Positions 1 through 7,366 of a stretch of DNA of 9,911 nt are shown piece by piece (within the stretch, counting starts at the first letter, position 1; each line of letters begins with the position of its first letter). The stretch spans positions 1 through 9,911 of the forward strand of contig JAFZLE010000043.1 of NCBI GenBank assembly GCA_017551645.1. The letters are read 5' to 3'. The position numbers were made by a program, and so were the translations under genes. This DNA is from Clostridia bacterium. Lineage in GTDB: Bacteria; Bacillota; Clostridia; Christensenellales; Aristaeellaceae. Under the pieces are notes generated by a model, which saw nothing but the letters and a program-made list of their open reading frames with translations, was not told the DNA's origin and did not search any database.

Positions 1-920
1 AGGCCCAGCCCTTCGTCAAGCGCCTTTGTGAGCAGCGCGTAGCCTTCCCTGGCATCCGCCGCCTTGCCGCTCAGACGCAGTATCTGCGCGCCCAGCTGCA
101 GTGAGACTTCCTTGAGCTCGCCCTGGGTGCGGCCGGAAAGTATGTCTATCGCCTCTTCCACTTCCAGCGCGTTGCCCACGTACCTGCCCAGGGGCTGGTT
201 CATGTCCGTGACCAGGGCGGCGAAGCGCCTGCCCGTGCGGTTGCCTATGTCCACCATGGTCCTGGCAAGCTCCATGGCCTTGTCCACGGTGGTCATCATG
301 GCGCCGGAGCCCGTCTTTACGTCCAGCACGATAACGTCCGCGCCGCTGGCCAGCTTTTTGCTCAGGATCGAGCTGACTATGAGCGGCATCACGTCCACGG
401 TGGAGGTAACGTCCCTTAATGCGTAGAGCACTTTGTCGCAGGGCGCCAGCTGGGCGGTCTGGCCGATTATGGCGAGCCCGCTCTCGTCCACCACTTTCAT
501 GAACCTCTCGGTGTCCATGCTGACGCTCAGGCCGGGGATGCTCTCCAGCTTGTCCAGGGTGCCCCCGGTAAAGCCCAGGCCCCGCCCGCTCATCTTGGCG
601 ACCTTGACACCGCACGCCGCGAGCAACGGCACCAGCACCAGGCTGGTGGTGTCGCCCACGCCGCCGGTGGAATGCATGTCCACCTTTACGCCGGAAATGG
701 GAGACAGGTCCAGCATGTCGCCGGAAGCCGCCATTTCCATGGTGAGGTCCACGGTCTCGCGGGCAGTCATGCCGTTTATGGCGATGGCCATCAGCATGGC
801 GGAGATCTGGTAGTCCGCGAACTCGCCCTTTGTCACGCCCTGTACGAAGGCGCGTATCTCTTCGGAAGAGAGCTCTTTCCCGAAGCGTTTTTTGTAAAGC
901 AGCTCTGTAATGCTCATCAT
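1..920 (-). CDS. deoA: Thymidine / pyrimidine-nucleoside phosphorylase (partial, 3' end beyond left edge)
   Basis: The product would split thymidine, deoxyuridine or uridine with phosphate into base and (deoxy)ribose-1-phosphate, for nucleoside salvage in the cytosol. The reading frame is open from 920 to the window edge, giving about 306 residues of an expected 430-440. The glycosyltransferase-family-3 N-terminal helical domain comes first, followed by the family signature at residues 111-126 (SGRGLGFTGGTLDKLE). The pyrimidine-site residues R169, S184 and K188 match E. coli DeoA R171, S186 and K190. Two positions are odd. The invariant-looking DKHSTGG is DMHSTGG (M82; E. coli K84 contacts phosphate), and GHTGG is GFTGG (F117). 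The start may be ATG 920 or the adjacent ATG 917; 920 gives an ATGA overlap with the upstream isomerase. Only a weak GGTGG precedes it, which suggests translational coupling. The family is clear, but the choice between thymidine-specific DeoA and broad-specificity Pdp is not decided. Confidence 0.93.
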   Translation of the reverse strand, partial: MMSITELLYKKRFGKELSSEEIRAFVQGVTKGEFADYQISAMLMAIAINGMTARETVDLTMEMAASGDMLDLSPISGVKVDMHSTGGVGDTTSLVLVPLLAACGVKVAKMSGRGLGFTGGTLDKLESIPGLSVSMDTERFMKVVDESGLAIIGQTAQLAPCDKVLYALRDVTSTVDVMPLIVSSILSKKLASGADVIVLDVKTGSGAMMTTVDKAMELARTMVDIGNRTGRRFAALVTDMNQPLGRYVGNALEVEEAIDILSGRTQGELKEVSLQLGAQILRLSGKAADAREGYALLTKALDEGLG

Positions 921-1882
921 GCCCACCACATCGCGCCGTTCTTTTCGAACATCATGGTCTGCTTGAGCATGTCTATGGCCTTGCCCAGGCCTTCCGGCAC
1001 GCTCATCAGGCTGTCCTCATGCTCTATGGAGATGTACCCGTCGTAGCCCACCATCCTGAGGGCGGAGAAGATGTCCTTCCACACGCCCGCGTCGTGGCCG
1101 TAGCCAACGCTCCTGAAGACCCAGGCGCGGTTGATCTCGTCGCCGTAGTGCTTGGTGTCCAGCACGCCGTTGGTAAGGCTGTTTATGGGGTCGATCTTGG
1201 TGTCCTTGGCGTGGAAGTAATAGATGGCGTCCTTAAGGTAGCGGATGGCGTAAACGATGTCTATGCCCTGCCAGAACAGGTGGCTGGGGTCCAGGTTCGC
1301 GCCGATCACCGGCCCCACCGCGTTCCTGAGCTTCATGAGGGTCTCGGGATTGTACACGCAGAAGCCGGGGTGCATCTCGAAGGCGATCTTCTTTACGCCG
1401 TGGCTCTGTACGAACTCGGCTTCCTGCTTCCAGTAGGGGATGAGCACCTCGTCCCACTGGTACTTGAGGATCTCGGTAAAGTCGTCCGGCCAGGGGCAGG
1501 TGACCCAGTTGGGGGTCTTGTCCTGGGGGCTTCCGCCGGGGCAGCCCGCGAAGCCGACCACCGTGTCCACGCCCAGCTTTTCGGCCAGAAGCACCGCGTT
1601 CTCAAAGTCCTCGTGATACATTTTCGCCAGCTTTTTGTTGGGGTGCACGGGGTTGCCGTGGGTAGACAGCGCCGCGATCTCAAGGCCGTACTTGTCGACC
1701 GTCGCCTTGAGCGCGTCGATCTTGGCGGGGTCCTTGAGCAGCTTTTTGGGATCGCAGTGGGCCTTGCCCGGGAACCCGCCGCAGCCTATCTCCACCGCCT
1801 GCACGCCTTTGGAGGCCAGATACGCGCACGCCTCGTCAAAGGTCCTGTCCTGCAATAGTACCGCAAACACGCTAAGTTTCAT
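917..1882 (-). CDS. Sugar phosphate isomerase/epimerase-like TIM-barrel protein
   Basis: This 321-residue cytosolic protein belongs to the xylose-isomerase-like TIM-barrel superfamily (sugar phosphate isomerase/epimerase, COG1082 type, related to the IolE/IolH and endonuclease IV folds). Such enzymes usually bind a divalent metal and isomerise, epimerise or dehydrate sugars, inositols or keto-sugars. Likely metal/catalytic residues at barrel strand ends are E169 (FEMHPG), D198 and H201 (LDPSHLFW), H224 (FHAKD) and E287 (SIEHED). A Gly/Pro-rich loop at 110-134 (GFAGCPGG, then TCPWPDDF) looks typical of a subgroup of the family. There is no signal peptide or membrane segment. The start is ATG 1882, with GGAGGT at 1895-1890 and 7 bases of spacing. 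The stop overlaps the phosphorylase start, so the two are probably co-translated. Its Ile codons are mostly ATC (13 of 18), unlike ftsY and plsX. The substrate cannot be told from sequence; a pentose or nucleoside-derived sugar role is only suggested by the neighbour. A lyase acting on 3-keto-sugars is an alternative. Confidence 0.88.
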   Translation of the reverse strand: MKLSVFAVLLQDRTFDEACAYLASKGVQAVEIGCGGFPGKAHCDPKKLLKDPAKIDALKATVDKYGLEIAALSTHGNPVHPNKKLAKMYHEDFENAVLLAEKLGVDTVVGFAGCPGGSPQDKTPNWVTCPWPDDFTEILKYQWDEVLIPYWKQEAEFVQSHGVKKIAFEMHPGFCVYNPETLMKLRNAVGPVIGANLDPSHLFWQGIDIVYAIRYLKDAIYYFHAKDTKIDPINSLTNGVLDTKHYGDEINRAWVFRSVGYGHDAGVWKDIFSALRMVGYDGYISIEHEDSLMSVPEGLGKAIDMLKQTMMFEKNGAMWWA

Positions 1883-1889
1883 ACTTGTG

Positions 1890-1895
1890 ACCTCC
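1890..1895 (-). promoter_or_regulatory. Ribosome binding site of the isomerase gene, in a 49-base gap
   Basis: GGAGGT reads 1895 to 1890 on the minus strand, 7 bases before ATG 1882. It lies in the longest gene-free gap of the window (1883-1931). The gap is AT-richer than the genes and shows no hairpin followed by a T-run, so nothing indicates that transcription ends between ftsY and this gene. Confidence 0.8.
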
Positions 1896-1931
1896 GTATA
1901 TGTTCGATTTGATCATATTCTGTCAGGTATG

Positions 1932-2831
1932 TCAGCCGAATATGGCGTCTATGTACTCCTCGGCGTTGAAGGGCTGCAGGTCATCCAGGCCCTCGCCCAC
2001 GCCTATGTACCTTACCGGCAGGTCCAGCTCCCGGCGTATCGCCAGCGCTATGCCGCCCTTGGCGGTGCCGTCCAGCTTGGTGAGGATTATGCCGTCCAGC
2101 CTGGTGACGTCCATGAACACCCGCGCCTGGTTCAGCCCGTTCTGGCCCGTGGTGGCGTCCAATACCAGCAGGGCGTGCATCTCCGCCTCCGGGTACTCCT
2201 TTTCCACCACCCGCGCCATCTTCCTTAACTCTTCCATCAGGTGGCTTTTGTTGTGCAGGCGCCCGGCGGTGTCCACCAGGATTATGTCCGCGTGGCGGGC
2301 TTTCGCGGTCTGCAGGCCGTCGAACACCACGCTGGCGGGGTCCGCGCCCTCCTGCCGCTTGACTATGGGCACTTCCGCCCTTTCCGCCCACACGCTCAGC
2401 TGCTCCGCCGCAGCGGCGCGGAAGGTGTCCGCGGCCACGATGAGCACCCGGCGGCCTATGGCCTTAAAGCGGGAGGCGAGCTTGCCTATGGACGTGGTCT
2501 TGCCCACGCCGTTGACGCCTATGACGAATATCACCGAGGGGTCCTTGAGGTTCATGGGCACCGCCTTCATGCTGGAAGCCAGCACCTCCTTGAGGGCGTC
2601 CTTGGCTTTGATGGGGTCCTTTATCTGCCTTTCGGCGCACAGCGCCTTAAGCTTTTCCACTTCCTCCATGGCGGTCTTCGCGCCCGCGTCCGCCATGACC
2701 AGTATGTCGGTCAGCTCCTCAAAAAAATCGTCGTCTATCTCTTTGGTGTTCTCTATCAGTTCGTCCATCTGGGCGGACACGTTGCCCCGCGTCCTGGACA
2801 GCCCCTGCTTTATGCGTGAAAAAAGTCCCAT
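1932..2831 (-). CDS. ftsY: Signal recognition particle receptor FtsY
   Basis: FtsY is the SRP receptor GTPase. It pairs with Ffh and docks ribosomes making membrane proteins at the inner face of the cytoplasmic membrane. The 299-residue protein is almost purely the NG domain: a helical N domain at about 1-95 and a Ras-like G domain after it. Visible motifs are G1 GVNGVGKTT (105-113), G2 DTFRAAA (135-141), G3 DTAGR (187-191), G4 TKLDGTAKGG (251-260) and G5 around GVGEGLDDLQPF (277-288). The long acidic A domain of E. coli FtsY is absent, as is usual in Gram-positive bacteria; the short N-terminal amphipathic start (MGLFSRIKQG) is the probable membrane contact. ATG 2831 is supported by GGAGG at 2840-2836 with 4 bases of spacing. 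The gene lies 16 bases after smc. ATA encodes 17 of its 21 isoleucines. Identification is firm. Confidence 0.98.
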   Translation of the reverse strand: MGLFSRIKQGLSRTRGNVSAQMDELIENTKEIDDDFFEELTDILVMADAGAKTAMEEVEKLKALCAERQIKDPIKAKDALKEVLASSMKAVPMNLKDPSVIFVIGVNGVGKTTSIGKLASRFKAIGRRVLIVAADTFRAAAAEQLSVWAERAEVPIVKRQEGADPASVVFDGLQTAKARHADIILVDTAGRLHNKSHLMEELRKMARVVEKEYPEAEMHALLVLDATTGQNGLNQARVFMDVTRLDGIILTKLDGTAKGGIALAIRRELDLPVRYIGVGEGLDDLQPFNAEEYIDAIFG

Positions 2832-2847
2832 TTGTCCTCCGTTTATG

Positions 2848-5800
2848 TCATTCTCCCAGTTTGACGCTCACCAGCTTGCTCACGCCCTTTTCCTCCATCG
2901 CAACGCCGTAGAGCGCGTCGCAGGCGGCCATGGTGCCCTTTCTGTGGGTGACCACCACGAACTGGGTGTTGTCGCAGTAAGTCCTTAAATACGAGGCGAA
3001 GTTGTCTATGTTGGCGTCGTCCAGCGCCGCCTCTATCTCGTCCAGCATGCAGAAGGGCGTGGGCTTTAATTTGAGCATGGCGAACAAGATCGCTATGGCG
3101 GTCAATGCCCTTTCGCCGCCGGACAGCAGGCTGAGCAACTGCAGTTTCTTGCCCGGGGGCTGCGCCTGTATGACTATGCCGCTGCCCAGCGCGTCCGAGG
3201 GGTCTTCCAGCGACAGGCGCGCCTGCCCGCCCCCGAACAGTGCGGAAAACGTCTCGGAGAAGTATTTGTCCATCTCCGCCAGCTTTTCCCGGAACTGCTT
3301 TTCCATCTTCTGGGCGAGCTCGCCGATTATTCCCATAAGGTCGTCCCGCGCCTTGCTCAGGTCGTCCCTCTGCACGGTGAGCTCGGCGTACCTCTGGCTG
3401 ACCTCCCGGTACTCGTCCATGCTGGAGACGTTCACGTCGCCCAGCTTTTTTATCTCGCCCCGGATGGCGCTTATGCGCTTTTCGCCCTCGCTCAGGCGGA
3501 AGTCTTCGTCCGTGAACTCGCAGGCGCCCTCGTAGGTGAGCTGGTAGTCCTCCCAGATGCGGGCGGTCATGGTGTCCAGTTCGCCCTGCGCCCTCTGGTA
3601 CAGCAGGTCTATCCTGTGCAGGCGCTCGGCGGTCTCCTCGCCCGCGCGGCTGAGCTCCTCCAGTTTGGCGTTCACGCTGCGCAGCTGCTCCTGGGCGTCC
3701 AGGCGCAGTTTGTCGGCGGCGTTGAATTCTGCCCTTGTCTCGTCCAGGCTGCCCCGGGTCTTGCCCAGCAGCGTCTCCTGCTTTTTGAGTTCCTCCCTGT
3801 CCTGTTCCGCCTGGGCGTCTATTTGCTTTAACTGTTCCTCCGTCTGCCTGAGCAGCGTTTCGGCGCTACCCGCCTGGGCTTTCAGGCGCTCTATCTCGCC
3901 CGCGCGCTTCTCCCCGTCCTTTTCCAGGGCGGTCAGCCTTACCAGGCGCTCGGTGGCCTCGGTCCTGAGGCCGTCCAGCCTGAGCCGCTTTTCGTTGAGC
4001 TCCCTCTGCAGGCGCGCGGCCTCTTCCCGCATGCGCTCGGATTCCTCCCTGGTGCTGTCCGTCTGGTGGGACAGGCGCTCCAGGTCTTCCTCTATGCGCT
4101 GCTTCTGCTCCTTAAGGCTGGCGATGTCGGTGACGATGGAATCCAGCCTCTGCTGCCAGGCGGCCTTTTCCTCCCCCGCGCGGGACAGGTGCGCCTCGGC
4201 GCGGGTGACGGCGATCTCCTGCTGGTGGAAGGCGTCGAACGCCTCCTGCCGCTGCATCTTCATTTCCGCCCTGGAGCGGGAGAGCAGGTTCAGCTTTTCC
4301 TGGTACGCGTTTAATTTGTTTTCCAGCTCCTTGAGCGTCTGTTCGGTCTCGTTTATCTCCCTTTCACGGGACAGCAGGCTGGTCATGCGGCTGACGGAGC
4401 TGCCGCCGGTCATGGAGCCGCCCACGTTCATAACGTCCCCGTCCAGGGTCACCAGGCGGAACTGCTGCCGCCCCGCGCGGTGGATGGGTATGCCTTTTTG
4501 CAGGTCTTCCGCTATCACGGTGCGGCCCAGCAGGCTGTCCACTATGCCCCGGTATTTACTGTCGAACGTGACCATTTCCGAGGCCACGCCCACGCCGCCG
4601 GGCATCCTTAAAAGGTTCCTCTCGCCCGCGTCCAGCGTGCGGCCCCTCACCGCGCTTATGGGCAGGAAGGTGGCGCGCCCGAAACGGTTCTGCTTAAGGA
4701 ACTCGATAAGCTCCCGGGCGTCCTCTTCCGTGTCCACCACTATGTTCTGCAGCGCCGGGCCCAGGGCGGTCTCTATGGCTTTTTCTATGTTTTTGTCCGC
4801 GTGGATGATGTTCGCCACCACGCCGTGCACGCTATTCATGCCCCGGCGGCGGGCCTCAAGCAGCACCTGCTTGACCGAGGAATTGTAGCCCTCGTAGTCC
4901 CGCTGCATCTCGCTCAAAAGCTTGAACCGGCTCAGCAGCTCCTGCCGGCGGCTCATCACCTGGTTGCTCTCGTTTAAGGTCTTTTCGTATTCCTCGCCGG
5001 ACAGGCGGGTCTCCTCGCTGATGCGCCGTGTCTCTTCCGAGAACTGCTCAAGGCGCGCCTTTTCGCCCTCCAGCTGGCCGGACGCATCGCTGTACGCCCG
5101 CTCATACTCGCCGCCGGCCACCTGGGTATCCTTGAGCGCGGCTTCCAGCCTCTGGGTGCGCTCGTCTATGGCGCCGGACAGCGCGCCCAGGCGCGCCTGC
5201 TCGCTCTTGGCGTCGCTTAAGCCGTTCATGGCGTTTATGACGCTCTCCTTGGCTGCTTCGGCCCTGTCGGACAGCGCGTTAAGCTCGTTTTCTTCCTTTG
5301 CCAGCGCCTCGTCTTTCGCTTTTGACGCCAGCTTTTCCTCGTCCAGCGTTTTTATGAACTCGGCGTACTCGTTTTCCAGCAGCGCCGTTCTTTCCTTAAG
5401 GCCGCTTTCGCCGCTTAACGCCGCTTCCCTCTCGGAGATCAGCCGCTGCTTCTCCCTTTCCTGGCCGTTTATGCGCTCGCGCAGCACGCCCGCGGCGCCT
5501 TCGCCGGCTTCCACGTCGCGTATCAGGTCCTGCAGGAGCACCCGCAGGCCCGCGCTTTCCTCTTCGCCCCGGGTAAGTACCTGCTGCTGGGCGTCCCTTT
5601 CCTCCGCCAGCGCCCGGCGCTCGGCCTCGTTCTGCTCCGCTTCCTGCTTGAGCAGGGCGGTGTTTTCCTCGTATTCGCCTATCTTCTGCCGGTAGCGCCC
5701 GGTCTTGAGCACGAAGGCGTTTAGTTCCAGCCCCTTGAGCTCGTCCCTGAGTTTAAGGAACTTGCGGGCGTCCTCGCTCTGCAGCCGCAGGGGCTCCAGC

Positions 5801-6402
5801 CTCTCCTCCAGGTTGTCGATTATGTCGCTCACCCGGTTCAGGTTCTGCTGGGTGGACTCCAGGCGCTTCTCGCTCTCGGTCTTGCGGGTCTTGAACTTGA
5901 CTATGCCCGCGGCTTCCTCGAACACCTGGCGGCGTTCCTCGGTCTTCTGGGAGAGTATCTCGTCCACGCGGCCCTGGCCCACTATGGAATAGCCGTCGCG
6001 GCCGGTGCCCGTGTCCCTGAACAGGTCGACTATATCCTTGAGGCGGCAGTTCTGGCCGTTGAGAAGGTATTCGCCCTCCCCCGTGCGGTACGCCCGGCGG
6101 GTGACGGACACCTCGGTATAGTCTATGGGCAGCGCGTGATCCTCGTTGTCGAAGGTAAGGCATACCTCGCAGTAGCCCAGCCTGCGGCGCTGATCGGTGC
6201 CGCTGAATATCACGTCCTCCATCTTGGTGCCCCTGAGCTGCTTGGCGCTCTGTTCGCCCAGCACCCAGCGTATGGCGTCGGCGATGTTGCTCTTGCCGCA
6301 GCCGTTGGGGCCCACCACGCCCGTTATGCCGTGCTCGAAGGTGATCTCCACCTTGTCGGCAAAGGACTTGAAGCCGTGAATAAAGAGTTTTTTAAGTCGC
6401 AA
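2848..6402 (-). CDS. smc: Chromosome segregation ATPase SMC
   Basis: SMC is the ATPase core of bacterial condensin. It dimerises through its hinge, works with ScpA and ScpB, and organises and segregates the chromosome. The product is 1184 residues, close to the usual 1180-1190. The N-terminal head carries Walker A GPNGCGKSN (31-39), an arginine finger in QLRG (R57) and the Q-loop in VGQGRVDEIL (141-150). A long coiled coil follows (about 170-500), then the hinge (about 505-675, with GGSMTGGS at 661-668) and the returning coiled coil. The C-terminal head has the ABC signature LLSGGE (1092-1097), Walker B FCMLDE (1117-1122) with catalytic E1122, and a D-loop near ALDD. The start codon is TTG at 6402-6400, chosen because the protein begins in the family's standard way (RLKKLFIHGFKSF) and AAGGAG sits 7 bases upstream. 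It lies 16 bases after rnc. The frame is intact throughout. Confidence 0.98.
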   Translation of the reverse strand: MRLKKLFIHGFKSFADKVEITFEHGITGVVGPNGCGKSNIADAIRWVLGEQSAKQLRGTKMEDVIFSGTDQRRRLGYCEVCLTFDNEDHALPIDYTEVSVTRRAYRTGEGEYLLNGQNCRLKDIVDLFRDTGTGRDGYSIVGQGRVDEILSQKTEERRQVFEEAAGIVKFKTRKTESEKRLESTQQNLNRVSDIIDNLEERLEPLRLQSEDARKFLKLRDELKGLELNAFVLKTGRYRQKIGEYEENTALLKQEAEQNEAERRALAEERDAQQQVLTRGEEESAGLRVLLQDLIRDVEAGEGAAGVLRERINGQEREKQRLISEREAALSGESGLKERTALLENEYAEFIKTLDEEKLASKAKDEALAKEENELNALSDRAEAAKESVINAMNGLSDAKSEQARLGALSGAIDERTQRLEAALKDTQVAGGEYERAYSDASGQLEGEKARLEQFSEETRRISEETRLSGEEYEKTLNESNQVMSRRQELLSRFKLLSEMQRDYEGYNSSVKQVLLEARRRGMNSVHGVVANIIHADKNIEKAIETALGPALQNIVVDTEEDARELIEFLKQNRFGRATFLPISAVRGRTLDAGERNLLRMPGGVGVASEMVTFDSKYRGIVDSLLGRTVIAEDLQKGIPIHRAGRQQFRLVTLDGDVMNVGGSMTGGSSVSRMTSLLSREREINETEQTLKELENKLNAYQEKLNLLSRSRAEMKMQRQEAFDAFHQQEIAVTRAEAHLSRAGEEKAAWQQRLDSIVTDIASLKEQKQRIEEDLERLSHQTDSTREESERMREEAARLQRELNEKRLRLDGLRTEATERLVRLTALEKDGEKRAGEIERLKAQAGSAETLLRQTEEQLKQIDAQAEQDREELKKQETLLGKTRGSLDETRAEFNAADKLRLDAQEQLRSVNAKLEELSRAGEETAERLHRIDLLYQRAQGELDTMTARIWEDYQLTYEGACEFTDEDFRLSEGEKRISAIRGEIKKLGDVNVSSMDEYREVSQRYAELTVQRDDLSKARDDLMGIIGELAQKMEKQFREKLAEMDKYFSETFSALFGGGQARLSLEDPSDALGSGIVIQAQPPGKKLQLLSLLSGGERALTAIAILFAMLKLKPTPFCMLDEIEAALDDANIDNFASYLRTYCDNTQFVVVTHRKGTMAACDALYGVAMEEKGVSKLVSVKLGE

Positions 6403-6409
6403 GGGAAGT

Positions 6410-6415
6410 CTCCTT
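6410..6415 (-). promoter_or_regulatory. Ribosome binding site deciding the TTG start of smc
   Basis: AAGGAG reads 6415 to 6410 on the minus strand, 7 bases before TTG at 6402. No ATG or GTG is available ahead of the conserved SMC N-terminus, so this site supports initiation at TTG. It lies in the 16-base gap after the rnc stop. Confidence 0.8.
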
Positions 6416-6418
6416 GGG

Positions 6419-7111
6419 TTATTTGTCGGGATTGGATCTCGCCTGTATCAGTTCCAGCGCCCGGGACGCCGCTTCCAGCTGGGCGGCCTGCTTGCTCTGG
6501 CCCTTGCCCCGGCCCAGCTCCTGGCGGCTCAGCGCGGAAAACACCGCGTACTCGAACTCCGGCAGGTGCGCGGGGCCGCGGGAAGCGATGAGCGTGTACT
6601 CCGGCATGTCCCCCACCGCCTGCAAAAGCGCCTGGAGGCGGCTCTTGCTGTCCAGGTGGTCGTCCCTGGAAGTGTCGCGGTCGAGCCTTTCGCCCAGGGC
6701 GCGCTTTATGAACTCGCCCGCCTCGCGCCGGCCGCCGTCTAAGTATATGGCGCCGGTGATGGCCTCGAATATGTCGCAGAGTATGGAGCTTTTGTCCCGG
6801 CCCCCGCTTTTGTCCTCACCCGCGGACAGGAGGATATGGGCGGGCACGCCCATGTCCCTCACCGCCTGGCTCAGGGTCTCTTCCTTCACCAGGTCCGCCC
6901 GCATGCGGGTAAGCTTGCCTTCGGGCAGGTCGGGATACGCCTTGTACAGCATCTCGCTTATATACAACTCAAGCACCGCGTCCCCCAGAAATTCCAGCCT
7001 CTGGTAATGGGGCACGCGGTGGTCTCCTCCGTAGGAGGGATGTGTGAGCGCCTGCTGCAGGAGCGCGCGGTCTTTAAAGCGGTAGCCTATCTTGTCTTCG
7101 GCGCCGGTCAT
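6419..7111 (-). CDS. rnc: Ribonuclease III
   Basis: RNase III is a Mg2+-dependent endonuclease that cuts double-stranded RNA, including rRNA precursors, and also regulates mRNAs. The 230-residue product has an N-terminal RNase III domain (about 5-145) with the signature QRLEFLGDAVLEL (37-49) and four acidic metal ligands: E40, D44, D113 and E116. A short linker leads to a double-stranded RNA-binding domain (about 154-225) with GPAHLPEFE (179-187) and the basic GRGKGQSKQAA stretch (200-210). Position 37 is Gln where many bacterial enzymes have Glu (NERLEFLGD); Gln also occurs in eukaryotic relatives such as Dicer, so activity is expected. ATG 7111 overlaps the acp stop by 4 bases (ATGA) and has no clear ribosome binding site, so translation is probably coupled to acp. 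Placement directly before smc is typical of Firmicutes. Confidence 0.97.
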   Translation of the reverse strand: MTGAEDKIGYRFKDRALLQQALTHPSYGGDHRVPHYQRLEFLGDAVLELYISEMLYKAYPDLPEGKLTRMRADLVKEETLSQAVRDMGVPAHILLSAGEDKSGGRDKSSILCDIFEAITGAIYLDGGRREAGEFIKRALGERLDRDTSRDDHLDSKSRLQALLQAVGDMPEYTLIASRGPAHLPEFEYAVFSALSRQELGRGKGQSKQAAQLEAASRALELIQARSNPDK

Positions 7112-7341
7112 TTGACCAGATACTTGACTATATCGTCCACGGTGCGGACCGTGGCCAGCAGGTCGTTGTCCACCTGCACGTCAAACTCGTTCTCGATGTC
7201 GCACACCAGTATCATGATGTTGGCGCTGTCGGCGCCCAGGTCTTCCACCAGGCGGCTCTCGGGCTTGATCTGGTCCTTGGATACGGGCAGCTGCATCTCT
7301 ATCAGCTCCGCCACCTTCTCAAATACGCTGTTGTAATCCAT
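7108..7341 (-). CDS. acpP: Acyl carrier protein (atypical DSA motif)
   Basis: This small acidic protein (77 residues) should carry acyl chains on a 4'-phosphopantetheine arm during fatty acid synthesis in the cytosol. It matches the family in length, in the GADS motif with the predicted prosthetic-group serine at S39, in the helix II region ending ENEFDVQVDND (50-60), and in the closing TVDDIVKYL (68-76). The residue after the serine is Ala (DSA) instead of the near-universal Leu (DSL), and helix II reads NIMILVCDIE, with a cysteine (C47) and fewer acidic residues than the common ELVMALE pattern. The frame stays open upstream to 7389, but ATG 7341 has GGAGG 6 bases ahead and gives the standard ACP N-terminus. 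The gene follows plsX with a 25-base gap; fabD and fabG, often between these genes, are missing. It could be the main AcpP or a specialised paralogue; position favours the main one. The symbol is by position and family. Confidence 0.88.
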   Translation of the reverse strand: MDYNSVFEKVAELIEMQLPVSKDQIKPESRLVEDLGADSANIMILVCDIENEFDVQVDNDLLATVRTVDDIVKYLVK

Positions 7342-7347
7342 GCTGTA

Positions 7348-7352
7348 CCTCC
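7348..7352 (-). promoter_or_regulatory. Ribosome binding site deciding the acp start
   Basis: GGAGG reads 7352 to 7348 on the minus strand, 6 bases before ATG 7341. It favours the 77-residue ACP over the 93-residue open frame that begins at 7389 inside the end of plsX. Confidence 0.85.
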
Positions 7353-7366
7353 GTAATATATATGTG

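Noticed and set aside
1019..1858. Open frame of 279 codons on the plus strand opposite the isomerase gene
   Set aside because: It is antisense to a gene with clear family motifs; its Val/Gly/His-rich composition has no domain and is a GC-driven shadow frame.
1896..1950. Possible promoter ahead of the isomerase gene: TATGAT resembling a -10 box, with nearby repeated CTGACA
   Set aside because: At 17-base spacing the -35 position is TTCGGC, a poor match; the CTGACA copies lie too close to the -10 box. A promoter is possible but unsupported.
3557..4888. Long open frame of 443 codons on the plus strand opposite smc
   Set aside because: It is antisense to the coiled-coil part of smc; its Ser/Arg-rich translation is the expected shadow of GC-rich Glu/Lys/Leu codons, with no recognisable domain.
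6998..7005. Gln37 in RNase III in place of the common Glu, considered as a sign of an inactive enzyme
   Set aside because: The four metal-binding acids E40, D44, D113 and E116 are present, and Gln at this place is found in active relatives such as Dicer.
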